Shown piece after piece: positions 7,728 to 15,119 of a DNA stretch of 36,814 nt; positions within the stretch are counted from its first letter, which is position 1; each line of letters opens with the position of its first letter. The notes under the pieces were generated by a model, which made no database searches, was not told the origin of the DNA, and saw nothing but the letters and a program-made list of their open reading frames with translations. Source of the DNA: CAZTHM01 sp041946825 (GTDB lineage Bacteria > Acidobacteriota > Terriglobia > UBA7540); contig JBHGBD010000037.1 of NCBI GenBank assembly GCA_041946825.1, positions 1 through 36,814 on the forward strand, written 5' to 3'. Position numbers and translations under genes: made by a program.

Positions 7728-8183
7728 GTGGCCAGGCACCCTTCAAACGAGATGCCCCGTCAAATAAGGAACCTGACCCGCCGCCTGGCGTGGTTCCGGT
7801 ACCGCCTGCGCCGATTCCTGAGATTCAGCGAGAAAGCGGCTCACGACTCGGGCATCACGCCTCTTCAGCATCAGTTGCTCCTGGGAGTGGCGGGGTTTAC
7901 GGGGCGGGGATGGGCGACCGTTTCCGAGCTCTCCGAGTTCCTGCAGGAGCGCCACAACGCAGTGGTAGGGCTTGTCCAGCGGGCCGAAAAGGCGGGACTG
8001 GTCCGCAAAAGCCGCGGCAGAAGCGACCAGCGGTTCGTCCGAGTCAGGGTCTCCATGCGCGGCGCCAGAATCCTCCGCAGACTCACGCAGCTTCACCGGC
8101 GGGAGGTGGAGCGCTTCGAGGGAGGCTTTCTCGCAGTCGCTGGAGTCCGGCGGAAGGATTTCGAACTGAAGGAGAATGTCTGA
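7728..8183 (+). CDS. MarR-family transcriptional regulator
   Basis: This 151-residue protein has a winged-helix MarR layout: an N-terminal helix rich in Arg/Trp, a helix-turn-helix region around residues 44-85 (TPLQHQLLLGVAG, TVSELSEFLQERHNAVVGLV), a wing with KSRGRSDQRFVRVRVS, and C-terminal dimerisation helices. These are typically dimeric repressors controlling an adjacent gene. The start is a GTG at 7728 lying almost exactly at the predicted transcription start, so the message may be leaderless. The ATG at 7752 is an alternative but has no good ribosome binding site. The stop codon directly abuts the start of the CLC transporter gene, implying an operon and a regulatory link to anion transport. 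The ligand is unknown. Confidence 0.85.
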   Translation: MARHPSNEMPRQIRNLTRRLAWFRYRLRRFLRFSEKAAHDSGITPLQHQLLLGVAGFTGRGWATVSELSEFLQERHNAVVGLVQRAEKAGLVRKSRGRSDQRFVRVRVSMRGARILRRLTQLHRREVERFEGGFLAVAGVRRKDFELKENV

Positions 8184-9992
8184 ATGAACGGTACAGGTAC
8201 GGCGCGGCCCAGCATGCGAATCCCGGGATTTGGCGAGTTCGGAGTCGCACTCGATCCTGAAGTCCTCCTTCTCGCTCCGTACGCGGTCGTAGTCGGCATC
8301 GCCACCGGATTGGTCGCCCAAGGCTTGCTGGCACTGATCGCCTTGCTGACCAACATCTTCTTTTTCGGACGCTGGTCCTGGGCCGTCTCCTCTCCTGTTC
8401 ATCACCAACTGGGCTTTTGGGTCATTCTGATTCCGCCGATTGGTGGATTGGTCGTGGGCTTGATGATCCACCTGTGGGAACCGACTCTCAAAGGGCATGG
8501 AATTCCCGAAGCTATGGAAGCCGTGCTGGTCGGGAAAAGCCGGGTTCGGACGCGCGTGGCATTCCTGAAACCCATTGCCACGGCGCTTGCCATCGGGACA
8601 GGCGGGCCGTTCGGCGCCGAAGGCCCGATCATCCAGACCGGAGCGGCCTTCGGCTCCCTCTTCGGCCAACTGGTACGTCTGACTCCCTACCAGCGGCGAG
8701 TCCTGCTCGCCGCCGGAGCGGCGGGAGGAATGGCGGCAACATTCATAGCTCCTTTTGCCGGCGTTTTGGTGGCCATCGAACTCCTGCTCTTCGAGTTTCG
8801 CGCTCGATCGTTTATTCCCGTGGCCATCTCCTCGGCGGCGGCGACGGCGGTGGCCGTGCACTTTCGCGGCTGGGCGCCTCTCTTCCCCACTCCCGCCTTC
8901 GCTTTGAAGAGTCTGGGTGAGTTGTGGCTCTTTGCCCTGCTTGGCATTTTGATGGGGCTCCTGGCAGTCGCCATGATTCGCAGCCTGCTGTGGCTGGAAG
9001 AGGTGTTTGAGCGATTCCCCTTGAAGCCCGCGGCGGTCTGGGCCCCGGCCTTTGGCGCGCTCCTACTCGGCCTGATCGGTTACGCCTACCCTCAAGTCTT
9101 CGGCACCGGGTACGACACCATCCGCGACATGCTGAACGACCGGCTCACGCTCGCCACGCTGCTGGGAGTTTCGATTGGGAAATTCTGGGCGCTGATTCTT
9201 TCGCTCGGCTCCGGCACCACCGGAGGCGTCTTCGCGCCTTCCTTGATCGTAGGCGGAGGAGTTGGCGCAGCCTACGGAATGGCCTGGGGGCACTACCTGC
9301 CCAACTTCGTCAGCGACCCGGCACTTTACGCCCTGGTGGCTATGGCCGCGGTGTTTGGCGGCATCGCCCGCGCGCCCTTTACGTCCATCGTGTTCCTGTT
9401 TGAGCTGAGCCGGAATCCCAACGCGTTGCTCCCCTTGCTGGTGACCTGCGTGGTCGCCGACGGTTTCGTCCGCCTCTTCAGCGCCGAATCGATTATGACC
9501 GGTAAACTTGTGAAGCGCGGCCTCATCGTCCGGCAGGATTATTCGGTTCCGGTCCTTCTGCGAGCGCGGATCGCTCAGGTCATGCGGAAAAACTTCGTGG
9601 TTGCTCCCGCCGAAGAGGAGGTGCGCTCGGCGGTCCTGAAAATCATGGCGCCCCAGAACGTCGGACTGGTACCGGTCGTCAATGACGATGGCAGCCTGGC
9701 CGGCGTGATCGAAGCCCACGACCTGCTCCGAGAAGCCGCCGACCACTCCCGCCTTCGCGACATCGCCCGGCAAGACTACGTGCTGGCTCGGCCCGAAGAG
9801 ACCGTGGATGAGGTCACGCACCGGATGCTGGTTGGAAACGCCGAAAACGTGGTGGTCGTTGAGAATGGAACCCCTCCCAAACCCATCGGCGTGGCTCGGG
9901 CCGCCGACATCCTCAGCCTGCGTCGATGGGCGATCGAAGAAGAGGTCCGCGAGTCCCTCGACCAGCCTCCACAACCTGTCACAACAAATTGA
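8184..9992 (+). CDS. CLC-family chloride channel/antiporter with C-terminal CBS pair
   Basis: This 602-residue inner-membrane protein has the CLC anion-pathway motifs in order: GHGIPEA (residues 104-110), GPFGAEGP (141-148) with the external gating glutamate E146, and GGVFAPS (347-353). Two CBS domains follow at about 466-520 and 530-590 and are likely nucleotide-sensing. Two positions differ from E. coli ClcA: His replaces the chloride-coordinating Ser107, and Leu200 replaces the internal proton glutamate Glu203. The direction of coupling therefore cannot be assumed. The ATG follows the MarR stop codon with no gap, with AAGGAG nine bases upstream. The probable role is chloride or other anion transport under MarR control. 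Confidence 0.93.
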   Translation: MNGTGTARPSMRIPGFGEFGVALDPEVLLLAPYAVVVGIATGLVAQGLLALIALLTNIFFFGRWSWAVSSPVHHQLGFWVILIPPIGGLVVGLMIHLWEPTLKGHGIPEAMEAVLVGKSRVRTRVAFLKPIATALAIGTGGPFGAEGPIIQTGAAFGSLFGQLVRLTPYQRRVLLAAGAAGGMAATFIAPFAGVLVAIELLLFEFRARSFIPVAISSAAATAVAVHFRGWAPLFPTPAFALKSLGELWLFALLGILMGLLAVAMIRSLLWLEEVFERFPLKPAAVWAPAFGALLLGLIGYAYPQVFGTGYDTIRDMLNDRLTLATLLGVSIGKFWALILSLGSGTTGGVFAPSLIVGGGVGAAYGMAWGHYLPNFVSDPALYALVAMAAVFGGIARAPFTSIVFLFELSRNPNALLPLLVTCVVADGFVRLFSAESIMTGKLVKRGLIVRQDYSVPVLLRARIAQVMRKNFVVAPAEEEVRSAVLKIMAPQNVGLVPVVNDDGSLAGVIEAHDLLREAADHSRLRDIARQDYVLARPEETVDEVTHRMLVGNAENVVVVENGTPPKPIGVARAADILSLRRWAIEEEVRESLDQPPQPVTTN

Positions 9993-10028
9993 TGCGAACC
10001 CGTCAGGAGCGATTCCCCTGCGACCCCG

Positions 10029-10051
10029 CGAGGGCGCGCCCACTGCCCTCG
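10029..10051 (+). terminator. Hairpin after the CLC gene, weak terminator candidate
   Basis: CGAGGGC and GCCCTCG form a 7-bp GC-rich stem around a 9-base loop, 37 bases after the CLC stop codon. There is no T-run, so it could act only as a Rho-associated or mRNA-stabilising structure. Confidence 0.3.
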
Positions 10052-10152
10052 CTAAGGATTTGCTCCTCACCCATTGTCGCCTTAAGTCCCCTTCCGATCC
10101 GTGCTTCCTGATAAGATAAGGCGGAAAGCACTCTGACCTGAAGCCCGGAACA

Positions 10153-10860
10153 ATGAGCGTGCCGATGTGGGAAGTTGAAGTCCTGCTGGCCGGGAGTTGG
10201 CGTGGGGCCACCTCCGCCCTCCTCACCAACGGGGGCCATCACATCGTGGTAGACACGGGTTTGCCTCACGAGGCTCATCAACTGATCAAGGCTCTGGAAA
10301 GCCGAGGCCTGAAGCCTCAGGACATCGAATTCGTTATCAGCACTCACTTCCATGTGGACCACGCCCTGAATAATTGTCTCTTTCCTTCGAGCGTCATCTA
10401 CGCCACACAGCAATCCTATGATTGGTGCCTGTCGCTCTATTCGGACCTCCTCGACGGGAAGAACTGGGAAAAAACGGTCCTGAAGTACTACCCTGAGACT
10501 TTCGATTACGAGAAGTCCGCTGCCAACATGGGGAAACTCCGCAAGCTCGCACTGCGATGGTGGGATCCGGAGCGTCTCGGCAAAAGCGCTCAGTACCGCT
10601 GGATCGAGACCCACTCCCTGCCCGAGGGCTTGTCCTGCCTCATCACTTCCGGACACGTCCCTGGCCACGCCTCGATCATCGCCGAGACGGAATCCGGGAA
10701 GACAGTCATCGCCGCCGATGCGATGCTCAGCCGTAACCAGGACGACCAGGTTCTGACCATGATTCCCGTCAACCGCTTGCAGTACCTTGCGGACCGCGCC
10801 GAGATCCTTTCCCTCGGCGGCTTCATTATCCCCGGCCACGACAAGGGCTTTCTCGCGTGA
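10153..10860 (+). CDS. Metallo-beta-lactamase-fold hydrolase
   Basis: This 235-residue protein has the complete metal-binding set of the superfamily: STHFHVDH near residue 63 (H-x-H-x-D-H), SGHVPGH near residue 170 (third His), AADAM near residue 193 (bridging Asp) and PGHDKG near the C terminus (last His). The single compact domain resembles MBLAC1/glyoxalase-II-like hydrolases. The substrate cannot be told from sequence. No signal peptide is visible, so it should be cytoplasmic. It starts at an ATG 160 bases after the CLC gene with only a weak ribosome binding site, and no partner gene suggests a pathway. Confidence 0.88.
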   Translation: MSVPMWEVEVLLAGSWRGATSALLTNGGHHIVVDTGLPHEAHQLIKALESRGLKPQDIEFVISTHFHVDHALNNCLFPSSVIYATQQSYDWCLSLYSDLLDGKNWEKTVLKYYPETFDYEKSAANMGKLRKLALRWWDPERLGKSAQYRWIETHSLPEGLSCLITSGHVPGHASIIAETESGKTVIAADAMLSRNQDDQVLTMIPVNRLQYLADRAEILSLGGFIIPGHDKGFLA

Positions 10861-11112
10861 TCTGTCGCTTTGCGCACGGATCGGGGAGCGAAACCGGGGT
10901 TTGTGCTATCCGCAAGGTCTTAGATTGTCGATAATACAGGGTCTAGATAGACCTCGATGCGCCGTTAACATCTTTTCACCGGCCGATTACCCCTTGACAT
11001 GGCTCGACTTGTGTAGTAATTCAACAATTTGGGCTCCGACCTGCCGGTAGGTTGGTAAGCAGGACGGCGTCAGGGGGTCAATCCCGCTCAGAGGATTGAG
11101 GTGTAGCAAACG

Positions 11113-11523
11113 GTGAAAGGCCCGCCCACCCAGAGGAAAGTACTGATCATCGAGGACGAGCCGTCCATCCGCAACGCTCTCTTCGTGTTGTTGGCGGGGC
11201 TCGGCTGTGAGGGCGACGTCGCCTATACCGGGCAGCAAGCGCTTGCAATGATCAGTCGGGAGAAATTTGACGCCGTGCTACTCGACCTTCGCTGCTCCAA
11301 CGCCCCGGCCGAGGAAGTCGTCTCACAGATCACGGAGCTTCGCCCCAATCTGGTCGGCCGGGTCCTGGTCATCACCGGTGAGGTGACCGACGAGCAGACC
11401 ATGGATCTCCTCAGCCGTCACCTTCTCCCTTCAGTCCCGCGCAATCGCCTGATGCCAGAACTGTGGGGTCAATTGCGGGGGATCCTCGACATCAACCACA
11501 AACCGAAAACCGTCGAATCCTAA
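11113..11523 (+). CDS. Stand-alone response-regulator receiver domain, atypical
   Basis: This 136-residue protein has a receiver fold: the acidic pair in LIIEDEPS near residue 14, the phospho-acceptor Asp in DAVLLDLR near residue 57, and the Thr of VITGE near residue 95. The usual beta5 Lys-Pro is missing; the equivalent stretch reads L-P-S-V-P-R-N-R. No output domain follows, so it would act through protein contacts. The start is GTG at 11113. The preceding 252-base gap holds a TTGACA at 10994-10999, but no convincing -10 at the right spacing. No histidine kinase is adjacent. It converges with the next gene, with 16 bases between. Confidence 0.8.
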   Translation: MKGPPTQRKVLIIEDEPSIRNALFVLLAGLGCEGDVAYTGQQALAMISREKFDAVLLDLRCSNAPAEEVVSQITELRPNLVGRVLVITGEVTDEQTMDLLSRHLLPSVPRNRLMPELWGQLRGILDINHKPKTVES

Positions 11524-11539
11524 ACCGCGTTTCCCCCCA

Positions 11540-12394
11540 TCACTTCAGACTTCGGATATCCAAACCGCTGACGTACTCTGCTAAGGCTTCCTGCCATCTT
11601 CGAGGCGGATCAAATCCCGCGGCCTTCAGACCGTCAAGAGCCATGACCGCGTATTTGAGCCGCGGGGCGCGACGCCCCATCTCCGAGTCGGGCTTGCCAA
11701 TGACCTTCTTCGGATCGAGTCCAGCCAACTCGGCTGCTTTAACCGCCAGGTCGTAGCGGCTGCATGCACCCTGATTGGAAAGATGGTAGAGCCCGTAGCC
11801 GCGCGCCTGGATGACCTCCAGGATTTTCGCAGCGGCGTCGGGCGTGTAGGTCGCCGAGCCCATCTGGTCGGCCGCCACCGGATAGGACTCGCCCGCCGCC
11901 AACCTGCGCAAACCTTTTTCGACGAAGTTGGTTTTTCCCGGGCCAAACAGCACCGACACGCGGAAGATCCAATGCGCTGGGAGCGTCTTCACCGCCTGCT
12001 CGCCACGCAGTTTGGTGCGCCCGTAAACGGTATTCGGGATCGTCGCGTCGCTTTCGGTGTAGGGCGACCGCTTGCTGCTATCAAAGACGGCGTCCGTCGA
12101 AATGTACGCAACGCCGGCGCCGATTTCGCGCGCCGCCTCGACGACATTTCGGACCCCGTGGTAGTTCACCAGGAAGCCCTTTGCGGGATCGGCCTCACAG
12201 ACGTCGAGGTCGGGGATCCCGGCCGGGTGAATGACCACGTCGGGCGATGCCTTCCTCATCGCGGCTCTGACTTCCTCAGACTTCGTGATGTCGGCGTCGG
12301 CTCGCGTCAGCGGGAAAACTACGTGCTGTTTCGAGAGAACTTGAACCAGCCCCCGCCCGAACAAACCCGCCGCGCCGGTTACGGCGATCTTCAT
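11540..12394 (-). CDS. dTDP-4-dehydrorhamnose reductase-like NAD(P)-dependent reductase (RmlD superfamily)
   Basis: This 284-residue extended short-chain dehydrogenase has an N-terminal Rossmann motif GAAGLFG at residues 7-13, an early Asp-Ile-Thr turn, STDAVFD near residue 98, the catalytic Y-x-x-x-K in VYGRTK near residue 123, and the RmlD-like LFGPGKTNFVEKGL region. RmlD makes dTDP-L-rhamnose, but no rmlA, rmlB or rmlC gene is present here and the neighbours are unrelated. It could therefore be a sugar-nucleotide reductase of another specificity or a MAT2B-like homologue. The ATG is preceded by GAGGAG three bases upstream. Confidence 0.85.
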   Translation of the reverse strand: MKIAVTGAAGLFGRGLVQVLSKQHVVFPLTRADADITKSEEVRAAMRKASPDVVIHPAGIPDLDVCEADPAKGFLVNYHGVRNVVEAAREIGAGVAYISTDAVFDSSKRSPYTESDATIPNTVYGRTKLRGEQAVKTLPAHWIFRVSVLFGPGKTNFVEKGLRRLAAGESYPVAADQMGSATYTPDAAAKILEVIQARGYGLYHLSNQGACSRYDLAVKAAELAGLDPKKVIGKPDSEMGRRAPRLKYAVMALDGLKAAGFDPPRRWQEALAEYVSGLDIRSLK

Positions 12395-12427
12395 ATTCTC
12401 CTCACTCCGGGTAAGCCCGCGCCCCGC

Positions 12428-12436
12428 ATTCTATCA
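12428..12436 (-). promoter_or_regulatory. Extended -10 promoter for the RmlD-like gene
   Basis: The minus strand reads TG-A-TAGAAT, an extended -10 element, placing transcription about 27 bases upstream of the ATG at 12394. The -35 region is poor, which extended -10 promoters tolerate. This is a consensus match only. Confidence 0.4.
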
Positions 12437-12693
12437 CGGCCGCCGGGCCGTCCGCACGTCCCATCGATCGCCGCACAATAGCCTCGTATTGGACGCTATA
12501 CTGATAAGGTGGGAGCCCCTCCCTGGTGCACGCCAGCCCCTGCCATCAGCAGAAGTTTGTCCCAGGATAAATATTTCTGATGACAAAATGTCCGTCTTCG
12601 AGAGGCTCCTTTGTTGATTTTCCGCCACTTGCGCCGTAGCCTGATGTTGTCCCAATCTCCCGACCGAACGGTTGGAAGGAGCGCAGGAACTTC

Positions 12694-14358
12694 TTGGATT
12701 CGCTCTATATCTTCCCCGACGCGCCAACTCCCGGGTTGACGGAATGGCCGGGCTCGCCCGTCGGAGCCTCCAACACCATCACCCGGACCAAGGGCCGGAC
12801 CGCCGTGCACAACAAGTCCGTGGACGCAACGCCGGGGCTCCTCGACAAGCTCCTCGCCAGCGCCCAGGGGCACCTGAACGATATTCAAGGCAAAGAGCCC
12901 ATCCTCCAGCGCGACGTCATGATCCACGGCGTCCGGGTACGCGCCACGACCAACAGCCAGCACCTCTTTGATTTTTGGACCGACAACTGGTACGGACTGG
13001 ACGAGTGGCAAAAAGCCACTGGCCAGGCGCCGCCCACCGAGCCGCGCGTGAATGTGTACGCCTTGCACGGCGTAAAGGCGGAGCCGGAGGCCGCCTACTA
13101 CAGTCACGACTCAAACACCATCGCGTTCTTCAACACTTCCTACTACGGCCAGCTCAAAAGCTGGGTCCTGGGCGCGGTGGGGCGGATTCTCGCCGCCGAA
13201 TACGGTATCCACTCGATCCACGGCGCCTGTGTCGAGAAAGACGGCAAGGGCGTCCTCTACATCGCGCCGACAGGAACCGGAAAATCCACCAGCTCCTACG
13301 GCCTGATGGAGTACCCGAAGACGCGCTTCCACTCTGACGACTGGGTCTATGTCCGTTACACCTATCGGACGCGTGACGGCCGGCGCGTTTTCATCCTGCG
13401 CGCCGAAGGCACCGACGGCACACGCGCCAAAGGCTACCAGGTCTACCGCTGGATCGAGCGGCATCGCAACGACTCCGGCGCGCGACTGACCGCGATGTCC
13501 TTCGACAACCGCGAAATCGCTCTGACTTTAGGCGATCTGGATCTCGCCTCGCCCCTCGAGGCTTACGCCTATACGTCGGAAAAAGTCTTCTACCTGCGAA
13601 CCAATCTGGCGGAGAACTTCCCGCTTTCGGCCTTCCAGATCCTGGCCTCGAAGGAAGAAAATGTCCCCGATGTCACAGCCGCATTTCTTGACCATCATCG
13701 GACGACCCTCACCAACGTCCTCCGCGACTTGCGCGCGGCGCGCGACGGCGAGATGGCTCGCGACCTGCATCGCCGGTCGGATTCCGAACTGGCGGAAATC
13801 TGCGCGCGGCTCATCGCCTTTGACAATGCGCGCTCGATGCTTGATATCACCAAGGTCCTTCCCTCTGACCGTGTTTATGCCAACCCCATGGAGCCGGTAC
13901 GCCTGGCGGCGGTCATTCTGCTCAAGCGTAATGCCGACGATCCAACCGTGCTCGAGCACCTCTCGCTCGACCATTTCATGGAACGCCTGCTCATTGGCGA
14001 AACTCCCGACAAGAAACGCGAGACCGCGTACAACGCCTACCGCGCCGTCGACGACAAGGCGGAACGCGCCTGTATCGAAAACCTCGAAAAACATGCGGGC
14101 CCCGGACGAAGCCTATACCAGCTCTTCTCCAACGGCTTTGAAAAGCCGGCGTCGCTGGAAGAGGAATTCGAGCTCTTCCGCGTGATGTATCAGGCCTCGC
14201 GGTGCTACGACCTGAACACCACGATGCAGAAAGATCCCGGCGTGCGCGACAAGCGCCAGGCGGTCGCCCGGACGATGTCGGTCATCGCCCGCACGCTCGA
14301 CGAAACTCCGCAGGGCATCCGCCTCTCGATCGAGAACTACGCCCGGTACATTGACTAG
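12694..14358 (+). CDS. Unknown 554-residue protein with HPr-kinase/PEPCK-like P-loop domain
   Basis: The central part (about residues 170-300) has the layout of the HPr kinase/PEP carboxykinase P-loop fold: SIHGACVEKDGKGVLYI, then Walker A APTGTGKST at residues 191-199, then HSDD at 213-216 where HprK and PEPCK place metal- or phosphate-binding acidic residues. The roughly 170 residues before it and 250 after it resemble nothing I can name. No N-terminal HprK serine-sensing domain and no HPr gene is nearby, so the substrate is unknown. The start is a TTG at 12694 with AGGAA four bases and AAGGAG twelve bases upstream; no ATG occurs in frame until 12919. The gene stands alone and no signal peptide is visible. 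Confidence 0.72.
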   Translation: MDSLYIFPDAPTPGLTEWPGSPVGASNTITRTKGRTAVHNKSVDATPGLLDKLLASAQGHLNDIQGKEPILQRDVMIHGVRVRATTNSQHLFDFWTDNWYGLDEWQKATGQAPPTEPRVNVYALHGVKAEPEAAYYSHDSNTIAFFNTSYYGQLKSWVLGAVGRILAAEYGIHSIHGACVEKDGKGVLYIAPTGTGKSTSSYGLMEYPKTRFHSDDWVYVRYTYRTRDGRRVFILRAEGTDGTRAKGYQVYRWIERHRNDSGARLTAMSFDNREIALTLGDLDLASPLEAYAYTSEKVFYLRTNLAENFPLSAFQILASKEENVPDVTAAFLDHHRTTLTNVLRDLRAARDGEMARDLHRRSDSELAEICARLIAFDNARSMLDITKVLPSDRVYANPMEPVRLAAVILLKRNADDPTVLEHLSLDHFMERLLIGETPDKKRETAYNAYRAVDDKAERACIENLEKHAGPGRSLYQLFSNGFEKPASLEEEFELFRVMYQASRCYDLNTTMQKDPGVRDKRQAVARTMSVIARTLDETPQGIRLSIENYARYID

Positions 14359-14504
14359 CCCAGCGATCACGCGCATGACCGGACAGCCTCGGTCGAAGCC
14401 TGCCGCTCGGTCCGCCATGCAGGTCAGCGCGCCGACTGGCGGATCCACTTCACGCAAAAGGTGAGGGCAATTAGCACCCAAACAGGCCCTAACCCATTTA
14501 TTTC

Positions 14505-14619
14505 CTATAACATTCCGGAATTACATGCTAAGTTCTTTATTTTGATCAAGATTCCGGCGTCGTTCCGTAGTTTTCGGACGCCGAGCCTTTGTTTTCTATA
14601 ACATTCCGGCGTCGTTCCG
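14505..14619. repeat. Short direct repeats in a 473-base non-coding region
   Basis: The spacer 14359-14831 is more AT-rich than its surroundings and holds no convincing gene. CTATAACATTCCGG occurs at 14505-14518 and 14596-14609. ATTCCGGCGTCGTTCCG occurs at 14551-14567 and 14603-14619. All are exact copies. CGGCGTC (14555-14561) also pairs with GACGCCG (14577-14583) as a 7-bp hairpin with a 15-base loop, followed by a T-rich stretch, so a terminator for the upstream gene is possible. No spacer regularity suggests CRISPR. Confidence 0.65.
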
Positions 14620-14703
14620 CATTTTTTGAAGCAACTTTATTTTTGCTGTTCTACGATCCCGCAATGAAAAACAGGCCCCGATTTCCATTTCTCGAATTTC
14701 GAA

Positions 14704-14724
14704 TTCCCAGTTCCCAGTTCCCAG
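14704..14724. repeat. Three tandem copies of TTCCCAG
   Basis: A 7-base unit is repeated three times exactly and followed by a partial TTTCCA copy. It lies in the same non-coding gap as the repeats at 14505-14619, about 100 bases from the end of the small gene at 14832. It is a simple-sequence tract prone to slippage, with no visible function. Confidence 0.8.
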
Positions 14725-14831
14725 TTTCCAACGTCTAGCCTCTCTCTAGCGCCATTAATGAGCCTATCAAATTTGCCTAGAATAGTCAAGAGATAAATTG
14801 TCGGAAAGGGGTGCGTTTTCCTGCCTCGGGC

Positions 14832-15104
14832 TTAAAGCAGCTTTTCGATGTCGGGATAAAAGCTCAGGTGGGTGACTTCGAATCCGTTGATGCTGTAGAC
14901 GCGCTGGTCGGCGGGAAACGCCGCGAGGTCCTCGTCGGGCCTGCGCAGGAGCTGCTGATAGCGGCTGATCTGGTAGTCTTCGTCCCAGGCGGAGACCAGT
15001 TGCTCGGTCTCCGCCTTGGGAAGTCCGAACTGCGAGAGGTGCAGTGGCCGGTCGAAGCCGCCGGTGATTTCGAGGTAGCGTTGGACGGCTGCCGCGAGAT
15101 CCAT
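14832..15104 (-). CDS. Small unknown protein cotranscribed with the selenoperoxiredoxin
   Basis: This 90-residue acidic soluble protein has no signal peptide, membrane segment or cysteine, and no family I recognise. It starts with ATG 15 bases after the peroxiredoxin stop codon, with AGGA two bases upstream, so translation is probably coupled in a two-gene operon. The sequence has amphipathic stretches (AAAVQRYLEITGGF, EDYQISRYQQLLRRPDEDLA). Because it lacks Cys it is unlikely to be the electron donor of the peroxiredoxin. A partner or regulator role is only a guess from position. Confidence 0.65.
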   Translation of the reverse strand: MDLAAAVQRYLEITGGFDRPLHLSQFGLPKAETEQLVSAWDEDYQISRYQQLLRRPDEDLAAFPADQRVYSINGFEVTHLSFYPDIEKLL

Positions 15105-15119
15105 TGTCCTACCCGCGCA

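Noticed and set aside
7494..7739. Minus-strand frames upstream of rplM
   Set aside because: They overlap the promoters of both rplM and the MarR gene and have no family motif or ribosome binding site.
14505..14724. CRISPR array
   Set aside because: Repeats are too short, occur only twice each with unequal spacing, and no cas gene is near.
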